From positions 1 through 64,000 of the forward strand of contig JAGWMG010000012.1 in assembly GCA_028871795.1 (NCBI GenBank): a stretch of DNA of 64,000 nucleotides. The letters run 5' to 3'. The stretch's first letter is position 1; every line of letters begins with the position of its first letter. Source of the DNA: Alphaproteobacteria bacterium (GTDB lineage Bacteria > Pseudomonadota > Alphaproteobacteria > Micropepsales > Micropepsaceae). The translations under genes and the position numbers were made by a program. The notes below the pieces were generated by a model, which was not told the origin of the DNA, ran no database searches, and was given only the letters and a program-made list of their open reading frames with translations. Below, in pieces: positions 49,293 to 57,655 of the stretch.

Positions 49293-50837
49293 ATGATCGT
49301 CGAATTCCATCAGATCACACACGATCTCAACGAGGAAACCGATGTCGTGATCGTCGGTTCGGGCTGCGGCGGCGCTACCGTGGCGCAGGAACTGGCGCGC
49401 GCGGGCAAGCGCGTGATCGTTCTCGAACGCGGCGGTTACTTCACCGCGGCGCGCGGCGATCTCGACCAACGCAGCGACAATATGCTCGCCCGCATCGACG
49501 GCGCGCGCGGCCTCGGCACCTCGCGCAACACCGAAATCGCCATGATGTATGGCAATTGCGTGGGTGGGGCGAGCGTCCATTATTGGGCCGATAGCTGGCG
49601 CCTGCCCAAGGACCGCAACGACCTCTATATCCGCGCCGGCCTCAGCGGCCACGAACCCGAGGTGCTCGAACCGATCTTCGAACAACTTGAAAAGGACCTG
49701 AACGTTCACGTCGCCGAGCCGGAATATTTCAACCGCATGAACCAGCTTTTTGACCTTGGAGCGAAGAAACTGGGCTGGCGCACCGAGGGTGTGCGCCAGG
49801 CGCGGCGCGGCTGCGTGAAGAGCGGCCATTGCTATCAGGGCTGTGCCTACGACGCCAAGCAGAGCCAGCTCGTCACCCACATCCCCGCGGCGCTTCAGGC
49901 GGGCGCGAAACTCTTTGCCGATTGCCATGTCGATCAGATCACGCGCGACGGCAAGGGAAAGGCAAACGGCGTTGCCGCCAGCTTCATCGACCGTGCTACC
50001 GGAAAACCCAACGGCCGCAAGCTCGCTGTCAAGGCGCGCTTTGTGGTGCTGGCGGCGGGCGGTTATTCGTCGGCGGTGGTCTGGCTCAAATCCGGCCTGC
50101 CCAATGCGAGCGGACAGGTGGGGCGCAATCTCTTCCTCAATCCCTGCCCCTACCTCTATGCGCTTTACAACGAGCCGGTGGTGATGTGGGTGAACATCCC
50201 CTCCGCCACCGGCGTGATGGATTTCCGCCTCGCCCGCTATGACGACGGGCGCTATGTCGAAGGCGGCTATCTTCTGCATCCCAACCAGTTACAGGCCGAG
50301 TTCGTGGCCGCGACGCTGCCGGGTTTCGGCAGGGAACATCGCACGCTGATGGACCAACTGCCCAATATCGGCAGCACGGTGTCGTGGATCGACGACGAAA
50401 ATCCCGGCGGGATCAGCCTGAGCAGCGAAGGCTGTCCGCTCTATGATTACCGGCTGCGTGGCGTGGACATCCTGAAAACGCGCGACGCCATGAAGAAACA
50501 GGCCATGCTGCTTTTCGCCTCGGGCGCGCGCGAAGTGATCGTGCCGGACACCGTGGGCACGCGGTTGCGCGATCCTTCCGAGATTCCGCTGCTCGACAAG
50601 ATCGACATCGCGGATGGCGCGATCCTGTTCGGCGGACCGCATCCGGCCGGCGCGCTGCGCATGGGCAAGGATCCGCAAACCAGCGTGGTCGCGCCCAGCC
50701 ATGAGGCGCATGAGGTGCCGAACCTCTTCGTCGCCGATCCGAGCGTGTTCCCACGCCCGCCCAGCGTCGATCCCTCGCTCACCATCATGGCGTTTTCGGT
50801 CATTGCCTCGCGCTCGCTATTGCAGCGTCTAGGTTGA
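49293..50837 (+). CDS. GMC-family FAD-dependent oxidoreductase
   Basis: The 514-residue flavoprotein has the N-terminal FAD loop VVIVGSGCGGATVAQELA and the second FAD contact GNCVGGASVHYWAD. A Cys-rich segment, CVKSGHCYQGCAYDAKQS (about residues 173-190), is like that of long-chain alcohol oxidases. The C-terminal catalytic region is GGPHPAGALRMG, followed by LFVADPSVFPRPPSVDPSLTIMA. It has no signal peptide of its own, in line with export as a passenger of the Tat subunit encoded just before. It should oxidise an alcohol or sugar in the periplasm. No cytochrome subunit gene is adjacent. Its last nine bases overlap the convergent methyltransferase gene. Confidence 0.88.
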   Translation: MIVEFHQITHDLNEETDVVIVGSGCGGATVAQELARAGKRVIVLERGGYFTAARGDLDQRSDNMLARIDGARGLGTSRNTEIAMMYGNCVGGASVHYWADSWRLPKDRNDLYIRAGLSGHEPEVLEPIFEQLEKDLNVHVAEPEYFNRMNQLFDLGAKKLGWRTEGVRQARRGCVKSGHCYQGCAYDAKQSQLVTHIPAALQAGAKLFADCHVDQITRDGKGKANGVAASFIDRATGKPNGRKLAVKARFVVLAAGGYSSAVVWLKSGLPNASGQVGRNLFLNPCPYLYALYNEPVVMWVNIPSATGVMDFRLARYDDGRYVEGGYLLHPNQLQAEFVAATLPGFGREHRTLMDQLPNIGSTVSWIDDENPGGISLSSEGCPLYDYRLRGVDILKTRDAMKKQAMLLFASGAREVIVPDTVGTRLRDPSEIPLLDKIDIADGAILFGGPHPAGALRMGKDPQTSVVAPSHEAHEVPNLFVADPSVFPRPPSVDPSLTIMAFSVIASRSLLQRLG

Positions 50838-51512
50838 GCGCGGCGTTGCGACATTTCGCGCCACAACGATGTCGGACGGCACGCCGAAGCGCACAACAAT
50901 GTTGGTATATTCGACCGTCCACCCGGAATTCGGCATAAAGGACGATAGCGTTATCGGCCTGCATCCGCCGACGAGCCACGGCGACACTTGATGCAGACGC
51001 CGCCATATCGTTGTCACGAGTCCGGACGTCGGCGTGGGACCGTTTGTCAGGCTGCCAAGGCCGAGCAGTCCGCCGGGCCGCAATATGCGGTGGGCCTCGT
51101 CCAGCACCCTGCGAATCTCCTCGTCCGAAAGCAAATCCAAGACATACGTACAAATAAACCTGTCGAAAGTGTTGTCCGCCGCCTCAACGTGCGGTGCCCC
51201 GTCAGTTTGCCTCACTTCGACTCTTCCGCCCCATCGGCTCAGGCGGCGCTTCGTCAGTTCGACCATCGTGCGGCTCACATCCAAACCGAGATAAGTTGCT
51301 CCGGGTGGAACATAGTTGGCCAGAAGCTCGGCGGCGAGCCGACCCGTCCCGCAGCCAAATTCGACAATAGCCCGGCTTGTTCTCATCTCAAGATGGGCGA
51401 CCAGATCGCGCATGGCCGCGGCCTCGTAGAAGGCTTGGGTGTCCAGCCCGGCACCCAGCCCATCGTAAAAACGCGCGAGTTGATCGCGCGAAAGCAGTCT
51501 GGTCGTTTTCAC
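50829..51512 (-). CDS. Class I SAM-dependent methyltransferase
   Basis: This 227-residue protein has the SAM-binding motif I IVEFGCGTGRLAAELL, motif II LGLDVSRTMVELTKRR, an acidic loop RQTDGAPHVEAADNTFDRFICTYVLDLL and the post-motif RILRPGGLLGLGSL. This is the methyltransferase type 11/25 pattern of small-molecule and ubiquinone/lipid methylases. It overlaps the end of the GMC gene tail to tail and lies 82 bp downstream of the TetR gene on the same strand, so it may be under the same repressor as the transport operon. The substrate is unknown. Confidence 0.85.
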   Translation of the reverse strand: MKTTRLLSRDQLARFYDGLGAGLDTQAFYEAAAMRDLVAHLEMRTSRAIVEFGCGTGRLAAELLANYVPPGATYLGLDVSRTMVELTKRRLSRWGGRVEVRQTDGAPHVEAADNTFDRFICTYVLDLLSDEEIRRVLDEAHRILRPGGLLGLGSLTNGPTPTSGLVTTIWRRLHQVSPWLVGGCRPITLSSFMPNSGWTVEYTNIVVRFGVPSDIVVARNVATPRST

Positions 51513-51594
51513 CTGCTAAACCCCCAAACGGCGACGGCAAGTCGGCATGCGCGTTGCCCGTTTTGAAACGAATATCCCGAAAAGTTGACCGAGT

Positions 51595-52368
51595 TTATCG
51601 CTTCTTGTTCCATGCCACGATGAGAGCCTTGAGATAATCGATAGAGCCGATGAGTTCCACGCTGCCAGGCGGCAATCCGAGGATGCGGTCGACAATCGTT
51701 TCCTCCGCTTTGAGCCTGCGAAAAATCAGTTGCGCGGCTTCATCCACATCGCCCGTTTCGGCCGCGGCCATCGCCTGAACCACAATGGTTTGTCTGCCAT
51801 TGCCCAGCCATAGGAGCGCGTCCGCCGCAGTCCTGGCATCGGGCACATCGAATACGCCCTCGCGCACGCCTTGCTCGATCATCGCCGCCAGCGTTGGCGC
51901 CATCGCCGAAAACACGGCATTGATGACGCGCAGATAGAGTACGGCGTTCTCGGGCCTGAGCATAGTCGTGAACATGGCTCGCAACTGTGGAAGGTTTTCC
52001 GCCTTCCACTCGCGGCTCATCGCCAGCAAGACATTGAGTCGCTGCAGCGCGTCGAGGGACGTGCTCTTTTGCACGCTGGTTATGAAAGCGAGGCTTTGTT
52101 GTGCGAACCGCTCGGCGATTGCTTCGAGCAAATCTTCCTTGGCCCGGAAGTGGTGGTAGAACGCACCCTTCGAGAGACCCGTTGCCTCGATTACGTCGTT
52201 GATAGTGGTTTTATCGTACCCCTTGAGAAGAAAAAGATGCTGGGCGCAGTCGATTAGCTCAGCGCGACGGATCGCCGGGGCCCTAATCACGCGCTGCTTT
52301 GGGCGCTTGCCTTCGTGGCGTTCTGACATTCGGTGCTGCTGCAGATTTTTATCCTTTTCTTTGCCCAT
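51595..52368 (-). CDS. TetR-family repressor of the divergent envelope-transport operon
   Basis: The 257-residue protein has a basic N-terminal tail and then the TetR helix-turn-helix: RRAELIDCAQHLFLLKGYDK leads into TTINDVIEATGLSKGAFYHHFRAKEDLL, residues about 33-80. The ligand domain is long. A perfect 17-bp palindrome lies ten bases upstream of the first ATG and 44 bases from the divergent gene, so it very likely controls itself and that operon. A second ATG at residue 14 is possible. Confidence 0.88.
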   Translation of the reverse strand: MGKEKDKNLQQHRMSERHEGKRPKQRVIRAPAIRRAELIDCAQHLFLLKGYDKTTINDVIEATGLSKGAFYHHFRAKEDLLEAIAERFAQQSLAFITSVQKSTSLDALQRLNVLLAMSREWKAENLPQLRAMFTTMLRPENAVLYLRVINAVFSAMAPTLAAMIEQGVREGVFDVPDARTAADALLWLGNGRQTIVVQAMAAAETGDVDEAAQLIFRRLKAEETIVDRILGLPPGSVELIGSIDYLKALIVAWNKKR

Positions 52369-52377
52369 CGAGATTGA

Positions 52378-52394
52378 AGACCGACCGTCGGTCT
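52378..52394. promoter_or_regulatory. TetR operator palindrome
   Basis: AGACCGAC-C-GTCGGTCT is a perfect inverted repeat of eight-base arms around one base, in the 69-bp gap between the TetR gene and the divergent LolA-like gene. Size and position are those of a TetR-family operator. Confidence 0.75.
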
Positions 52395-52437
52395 GTTAAA
52401 CGTGCCTTGGGATTGGCTAAAAAGCAAGGGCTTCGTC

Positions 52438-53193
52438 ATGCGGCTGACACTTTCTATCGGGGTCATTGCAGCCTGCACATTGGTGCAAGTCTTCGCCGCA
52501 CCCGCTCCCGATGCCGACGCGATCCTGAAACATTCCTATGACAATTATCGCGCATCGAGTTCAGAGACGACGGTGGCCATGACTGTCCATCGCCCCGATT
52601 GGGAGCGCCATCTTGAAATGAAGGCATGGACACGCGGCGAGGACGATGCGCTCGTGCGTTTTATCGCGCCCGCCAAGGACGCCGGCAACGCCACGCTGAA
52701 GCTCGACCGCGACACCTGGGTGTTCAATCCCAAGCTCAATCAGGTGATAAAACTTCCCGCGAGCATGATGACCCAATCTTGGATGGGTTCCGACTTTTCA
52801 TACAACGACCTCGCCAAATCCGAGGACATCATCACCGAATACACGCACAAGCTCACCGCGACGGAGCAATCGTTAGGCCACACCGTCTGGACGATCGAGG
52901 CAACCCCGAAACCCGGCGCTCCCGTCGTGTGGGGCAAGGTCACGCTCAAGATCCGCGACGACTATGTTATGATCGAGGAAACATTCTTCGATCAGGACAT
53001 GAAACCGGCGCGCCGCATGCAGGCCGACAAGATCGCGACGCTCGGCGACCGCCCGTATCCCGTCACCATGACGATGCACCCGCTGGACTCGCCCAGCCAA
53101 TGGACGCGCATCGATACCAGCGAAGGTCGCTTCAACGTGAACGTCCCGGACTATCTTTTCACGCTCTCGAACCTTCAGAATCCGAGGCAATGA
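52438..53193 (+). CDS. Periplasmic LolA-like outer-membrane lipoprotein-sorting-type protein
   Basis: From the ATG at 52438 the protein has 251 residues with a signal peptide (RLTLSIGVIAACTLVQVFA). The mature part fits the LolA/LolB-like half-barrel group of outer-membrane lipoprotein-sorting proteins: DADAILKHSYDNYRASS, then repeated short strands including AWTRGEDDALVRFIAPAKDAGNATLKL and DTWVFNPKLNQVIKLPASMMTQSWMGSDFSYND. Such proteins carry lipids or lipoproteins across the periplasm. It is the first gene of a five-gene operon with two FtsX-type permeases, an ATPase and an outer-membrane protein, so it should be the soluble carrier of that system. Confidence 0.82.
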   Translation: MRLTLSIGVIAACTLVQVFAAPAPDADAILKHSYDNYRASSSETTVAMTVHRPDWERHLEMKAWTRGEDDALVRFIAPAKDAGNATLKLDRDTWVFNPKLNQVIKLPASMMTQSWMGSDFSYNDLAKSEDIITEYTHKLTATEQSLGHTVWTIEATPKPGAPVVWGKVTLKIRDDYVMIEETFFDQDMKPARRMQADKIATLGDRPYPVTMTMHPLDSPSQWTRIDTSEGRFNVNVPDYLFTLSNLQNPRQ

Positions 53194-53194
53194 G

Positions 53195-54415
53195 GTGCTG
53201 GTCGCGCTTGCCTGGCGCAATCTGTGGCGCACGCCGCGGCGGACCCTGCTGAGCCTTCTCAGCATTGCTCTCGTCGTGGCGGTTCTCGTTTTCATGCTGT
53301 CGTTCCAGCTCAGCGTTTATGCTGCTATGAAGCAGAACACACTTAAGATTTTCGACGGTTACGCGCAGTTCCAACCGAAAGGCTACATTTCCGATCCCGC
53401 CCTCGATCGCACGATTGCGCATGCCGAGACCCTGGCCCGGGATGCTGTCGCCATCAATGGGGTAACTGAGGCGGCGCCGCGCGTCGATGCTTTTGCCATT
53501 CTGGCAAACGGCCAACGCAGCTATGGCGCGGCGGTGATCGGCGTCGATCCAGAACGAGAATCGAAGATTTCGTCGATTGCCGCGATGATCCACATGGGGA
53601 GGTATCTCGGGCCTGCCGACACCGACGCCGCCATCCTGGGCGACGTTCTGGCGCGCAACTTGGCCCTTTCCGTGGGTCAGAAGGTGACATTGCTCGGCGC
53701 AGCCCGCGACGGCTCCGTTGCGGCCGACGTGTTGCGGGTGGTGGGCCTCTATCACAGCGGGATTCCCGATCTCGACCGTTCGATCCTGGAAATGCCGCTG
53801 TCGCGCGCCCAGGGTACTTTTGCGATGACCGGTCGCGCCAACACGATCGCGCTCGGCGGGCCTTCGCTCGGCGCGGTAAACGATGCTCTGCCTGCCCTCG
53901 AAGCGCTGGGACTACAGCACGGCGTGTCCATCGTCGACTGGAGCACCATGGAACCTGCCATGCGCGATGCGATCGCACTCGACATTTCGATCGGAGCGCT
54001 TCTCTACCTGACTCTTGTCGTCGTCGTGGCGTTCATCATCCTGAATACCTTGTTGATGTCGGTTCTGGAGCGCACACGCGAGTTCGGCACGCTGCTGGCC
54101 GTCGGGATGCGGCCGAGCCTGATCGGACAGATGGTCTGGATCGAACTTCTCGGTCTCGCACTCGTTGGATGCGCCATAGGCTTCGTCGTCGGCGCCGGCA
54201 TCACCTTGAAGCTCGAACATTACGGTATCGTATTCTCGGGCGTCAGCGAGATTTTCGCGCGGTTCGGCTTGCCGCCGCGGATTTATCCGGCATTGACGCC
54301 TGCTAGCGCGCTGATTGGTCCCGGCGCGATCCTGCTTTCCATCGCGTTGGGCGGTATCGTGCCGTATGTACGCGTCGTGCGTTTGACGGCGGCTTCGGCC
54401 ATGAGGGCCACATGA
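53195..54415 (+). CDS. ABC transporter permease, FtsX/MacB/LolCE type (first)
   Basis: The 406-residue protein starts with GTG at 53195, one base after the previous stop. It has one N-terminal membrane helix (LLSLLSIALVVAVLVFMLSF), a large periplasmic domain (about residues 40-270) and three C-terminal helices, with the FtsX-domain motif LLMSVLERTREFGTLLAVGM. This four-helix design is that of LolC/LolE and MacB, which extract substrates from the outer leaflet of the inner membrane rather than translocating them. It pairs with the next permease, which has the same WRNLWRxPRRT start, so the transporter is probably a heterodimer. Confidence 0.88.
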   Translation: MLVALAWRNLWRTPRRTLLSLLSIALVVAVLVFMLSFQLSVYAAMKQNTLKIFDGYAQFQPKGYISDPALDRTIAHAETLARDAVAINGVTEAAPRVDAFAILANGQRSYGAAVIGVDPERESKISSIAAMIHMGRYLGPADTDAAILGDVLARNLALSVGQKVTLLGAARDGSVAADVLRVVGLYHSGIPDLDRSILEMPLSRAQGTFAMTGRANTIALGGPSLGAVNDALPALEALGLQHGVSIVDWSTMEPAMRDAIALDISIGALLYLTLVVVVAFIILNTLLMSVLERTREFGTLLAVGMRPSLIGQMVWIELLGLALVGCAIGFVVGAGITLKLEHYGIVFSGVSEIFARFGLPPRIYPALTPASALIGPGAILLSIALGGIVPYVRVVRLTAASAMRAT

Positions 54416-55638
54416 TGAGCCGTTTCATGCTGCTCGCACCTGTCGCTTGGCGCAATTTGTGGCGCAACCCGCGCCGTACGCTCATCACGCTTCTGGTCGT
54501 GGCGATCGGTGTCTGGTCAATTCTCGTCTTCGACGTGATCCTGAACGCCTGGGTGACAAGCAGCCGCGAAGCGAGCCTCAGACTTCTGACTGGCGAAGGC
54601 CAAATCCACGCCACGAGCTATCTCGACGACCCGAACGTCGCGCACCGCATGTCGGAACCCGAAGGCCGGCTACTTCGCGCGCTGAACTCGCCGGTCGTGA
54701 GCGCTTGGGTGCGGCGCGTGCGCGTTCCCGCCGTCATCCAGAGCGAATATCGCACCCGCGCGGTCACCTTCCTCGGTGTCGAACCCCCCGGCGAGCGGAT
54801 CGTGTCGGACCTGCCCTCGCAGGTCGTGGTGGGACACTACCTGCGCGACTCCGACGACATCGGCATCGTCATTGGGCGCGATCTCGCGGAGAAACTGAAG
54901 ACGCGTCTCGGCAAGCGCGTGATCGTGATGGCCCAGGCCGCGGACGGCCACCTTGCCGAGAGAAGCTTTACGATCGCGGGCCTGTTCGACGGCTCGCAGG
55001 CCGCACAAGACGAATTCGTCTTCACCGGATTGCATACGGCGCAATCCGCTCTCGGTATAGGGCATGACATCTCCGAAATCAGCTTCGATACAGCCCCGGC
55101 CGCGTCGCTGAACGACATCGTCTCGGCACTCAAGCACGCGGCGCCTTCGCGGGGCATCGAACCCTGGACCGCGCTGTCGCCTCTCGCCTACGCGATGGAG
55201 TCGTTCTCGCAATCCTATATCGCGATGTGGCTGGCGATCATGTTCGTGCTGATGGCCATCGGCATCATCAACACACAGCTCATGGCCGTGTTCGAACGGA
55301 CGCGCGAATTCGGCTTGCTGCAGGCGCTTGGTATGCGCCCGGGAATGATCCTGTTCCAGGTGACGCTTGAGTCCGCGCTGTTGGTCGGCATCGGCGTTCT
55401 GGTCGGCGTCTTGCTGATGCTCATCACGCTGGTACCATTCCGCCACGGACTCGACTTGGGCTTCCTGGCAGCCGGTGCGGAGATGTTCGGCGCGGGCCGC
55501 GTACTCTATCCGCATTTGGACCCGGGCGACGCGGTACGCTACAGCCTGATCGTCTGGGCCCTTGGGATCGGCGCGGCGCTGTGGCCGGCGCGCATGGCCG
55601 CAAAGGCCGATCCTATCGTGGCCATGGCAGAGAGCTGA
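54412..55638 (+). CDS. ABC transporter permease, FtsX/MacB/LolCE type (second)
   Basis: This 408-residue paralogue of the preceding protein begins with APVAWRNLWRNPRRTLITLL. It has a periplasmic domain and three C-terminal helices, with MAVFERTREFGLLQALGMRPG as the FtsX motif. Its start overlaps the previous stop as ATGA, and the ATPase gene begins 14 bases after its stop. Two adjacent four-helix permeases with one ATPase correspond to LolC-LolE-LolD. Confidence 0.88.
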   Translation: MMSRFMLLAPVAWRNLWRNPRRTLITLLVVAIGVWSILVFDVILNAWVTSSREASLRLLTGEGQIHATSYLDDPNVAHRMSEPEGRLLRALNSPVVSAWVRRVRVPAVIQSEYRTRAVTFLGVEPPGERIVSDLPSQVVVGHYLRDSDDIGIVIGRDLAEKLKTRLGKRVIVMAQAADGHLAERSFTIAGLFDGSQAAQDEFVFTGLHTAQSALGIGHDISEISFDTAPAASLNDIVSALKHAAPSRGIEPWTALSPLAYAMESFSQSYIAMWLAIMFVLMAIGIINTQLMAVFERTREFGLLQALGMRPGMILFQVTLESALLVGIGVLVGVLLMLITLVPFRHGLDLGFLAAGAEMFGAGRVLYPHLDPGDAVRYSLIVWALGIGAALWPARMAAKADPIVAMAES

Positions 55639-55652
55639 AAGAGGGACCAAAG

Positions 55653-56357
55653 ATGGGCGCGATCATCCGGTGCCGCGGTGTCGAAAAGATCTACCGCCAG
55701 GGAGCGGTGGATGTGCCCGCGCTGCGCGGCATCGATCTCGACATCGAGTCCGGCGACTTCGCCACGCTCGCAGGGCCCTCGGGTTCCGGCAAGACGACGC
55801 TTCTCAGCCTGATCGGGGGCCTCGACCGGCCGACGGCGGGCGAAATCTCCGTTGACGGCGAGCCCATCGTGAAGATGGAGAAGAACCGTCTTGCCGACCT
55901 GCGCTTGCATAAGATCGGCTTCGTATTCCAGGCCTACAGCCTGATCCCGGTTCTCTCCGCGGCGGAGAATGTGGAATTTATCCTGCGGCTCCTCGACCTG
56001 CCCATGCATGAGCGTGAGGCGCGCTGCAAAGAGGTTTTGCGAGAAGTGGGCCTCGAAGGGCTCGAGAAACGCCGACCCTCGCGACTGTCCGGCGGCCAGC
56101 AGCAGCGTGTTGCTGTGGCTCGCGCGCTGGGCCCCAAGCCCGCGATCGTGCTGGCTGATGAGCCGACCGCCAATCTGGACTCGAAGAATGCGGAGGAACT
56201 GATCGCATTGATGGCACACCTCAATGCGACATCCGGAATTACCTTCTTGATCGCGACCCACGATTCGCGCGTGATGGCGCATTCGCGCCGCCGTATCGAG
56301 ATGATGGATGGAAAGATCACGGCCGATGAACGGCAAGACGCGACGGTTGCAGCCTGA
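55653..56357 (+). CDS. ABC transporter ATPase, LolD/MacB type
   Basis: The 234-residue ATPase has Walker A GPSGSGKTT, the Q-loop VFQAYSLIPVLSAAENVEF, signature LSGGQQQRVAVARAL, Walker B AIVLADEPTANLD and the H-loop ATHD. The LIPVLSAAENV stretch is typical of the LolD/MacB/FtsE branch that powers mechanotransmission rather than transport through the membrane. The ATG at 55653 follows GAGGG. Its end overlaps the next gene by 32 bases. Confidence 0.92.
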   Translation: MGAIIRCRGVEKIYRQGAVDVPALRGIDLDIESGDFATLAGPSGSGKTTLLSLIGGLDRPTAGEISVDGEPIVKMEKNRLADLRLHKIGFVFQAYSLIPVLSAAENVEFILRLLDLPMHEREARCKEVLREVGLEGLEKRRPSRLSGGQQQRVAVARALGPKPAIVLADEPTANLDSKNAEELIALMAHLNATSGITFLIATHDSRVMAHSRRRIEMMDGKITADERQDATVAA

Positions 56358-57600
56358 GCGCGCGGCGTGGATCGCCGGGCTGATGCTGGTATGCGGCCTG
56401 GTATGCCTGCCGGCGCGCGCCGATTCGAGCGATATTCACGGGCGCCTCGAGTTGCAGGATGCCGGCTCCTTCGCGCGCGGCGACAGCATCGATGCCGCGC
56501 TTGGCGGGCGGAACCGCAACGACCTGTTCGGCAATCTCAGGCTAACTTGGGAACCGGCATGGGGCCGCTGGAGTTTTTCGGCGCATTACGTTCTGAACGT
56601 CGAAGATGGAGACAGCGTCCGTCTCGCGCGCGACGAGGCCGGACTTCTGCCCGCCTCGCCTTCGACATGGTTCAACCTGACCAACACATTCGTCAACCAT
56701 GCTCATATCTCCGGCATGCAGAGCATCGACCGACTGTCCTTCGCCTATACCGCGCCGGACTTCGTTGTTCGTATCGGACGCCAGGCATTGACCTGGGGCA
56801 GCGGCCTCGTCTTCCGCCCGATGGATCTATTCGATCCCTTTTCGCCGAGCGCTACCGACACCGAATACAAGCCCGGCACCGACATGATCTACGCGCAGTG
56901 GCTGTTCTCCGACGGGTCGGACCTGCAGTTCATCATCGTGCCGCGTCCCGCCCGGCAAGGCGCGCAACCCTCTTCGGATGCCAGTTCGGTCGCGCTGCAT
57001 CTTCATACGTCGCTACTCGGCCATCAGACGACCTTGCTCCTCGCGCGCGATCACAGCGATTGGGTCGCGGGCCTCGGCGTGAACGGCGCGCTGGGCGACG
57101 CGACCTGGAATCTGGAGCTGGTGCCGACATTCCTTGCCGCGGGACCGGCGCGCGTGTCCGCACTCGCCAACATCAGCGATGCGGTCACCCTTTTCGATCG
57201 CAACGCAATGTTTTTTGCCGAGTATTTCCACAATGGATTCGGCGTTGGCAGCAATGCCGGCTTCGATCTGACTTCTTTGCCGCCGGATTTGACCGACCGG
57301 CTTGCGCGCGGCCAATTGTTCAACACACGGCGCGATTATCTAGCGGCCGGGCTGACACTCGAGGTCGATCCTTTGCTCAACGTGAGCTCGACATTAATCG
57401 TCGACCTGAACGACAGCAGCCTGTTCGCTCTCTTCGCCGGTACATACTCTCTCAGCGACAATCTCGCTCTCGTCGCCGGCGTGCAGGTACCTGTCGGGCC
57501 AGCGCGCACGGAATTCGGCGGCCTGCCGCGCGCGCCCGCAAGTCAAGCGTTCCTGGCACCGCCGGCGCAAGTCTATCTGCAACTCCGCAGATATTTCTGA
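56326..57600 (+). CDS. Outer-membrane beta-barrel protein of the ABC operon
   Basis: From the ATG at 56326 this is a 424-residue protein with a signal peptide (AAWIAGLMLVCGLVCLPARA). Alternating strands such as RWSFSAHYVLNVED, FVVRIGRQALTWGSGLVFRPMDLFDPFSP and ATWNLELVPTFL lead to a C-terminus of QVYLQLRRYF with a terminal Phe, the usual barrel-assembly signal. The GRQxLxWGxGLVFxPxDLF block is common in barrels encoded beside RND or LolA-type lipid transport genes. It overlaps the ATPase gene and closes the operon. It is probably the outer-membrane end of an export or lipid-trafficking path; the cargo is unknown. Confidence 0.8.
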   Translation: MNGKTRRLQPERAAWIAGLMLVCGLVCLPARADSSDIHGRLELQDAGSFARGDSIDAALGGRNRNDLFGNLRLTWEPAWGRWSFSAHYVLNVEDGDSVRLARDEAGLLPASPSTWFNLTNTFVNHAHISGMQSIDRLSFAYTAPDFVVRIGRQALTWGSGLVFRPMDLFDPFSPSATDTEYKPGTDMIYAQWLFSDGSDLQFIIVPRPARQGAQPSSDASSVALHLHTSLLGHQTTLLLARDHSDWVAGLGVNGALGDATWNLELVPTFLAAGPARVSALANISDAVTLFDRNAMFFAEYFHNGFGVGSNAGFDLTSLPPDLTDRLARGQLFNTRRDYLAAGLTLEVDPLLNVSSTLIVDLNDSSLFALFAGTYSLSDNLALVAGVQVPVGPARTEFGGLPRAPASQAFLAPPAQVYLQLRRYF

Positions 57601-57655
57601 CACACTTGGCAAGCACGTCCGTAACTTTAACAAACCGCAACCCGCTACGCTTCAT

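Noticed and set aside
48660..50279. A 539-codon open frame on the minus strand
   Set aside because: It is antisense to the Tat subunit and GMC genes, whose motifs are clear. It is a GC-bias shadow.
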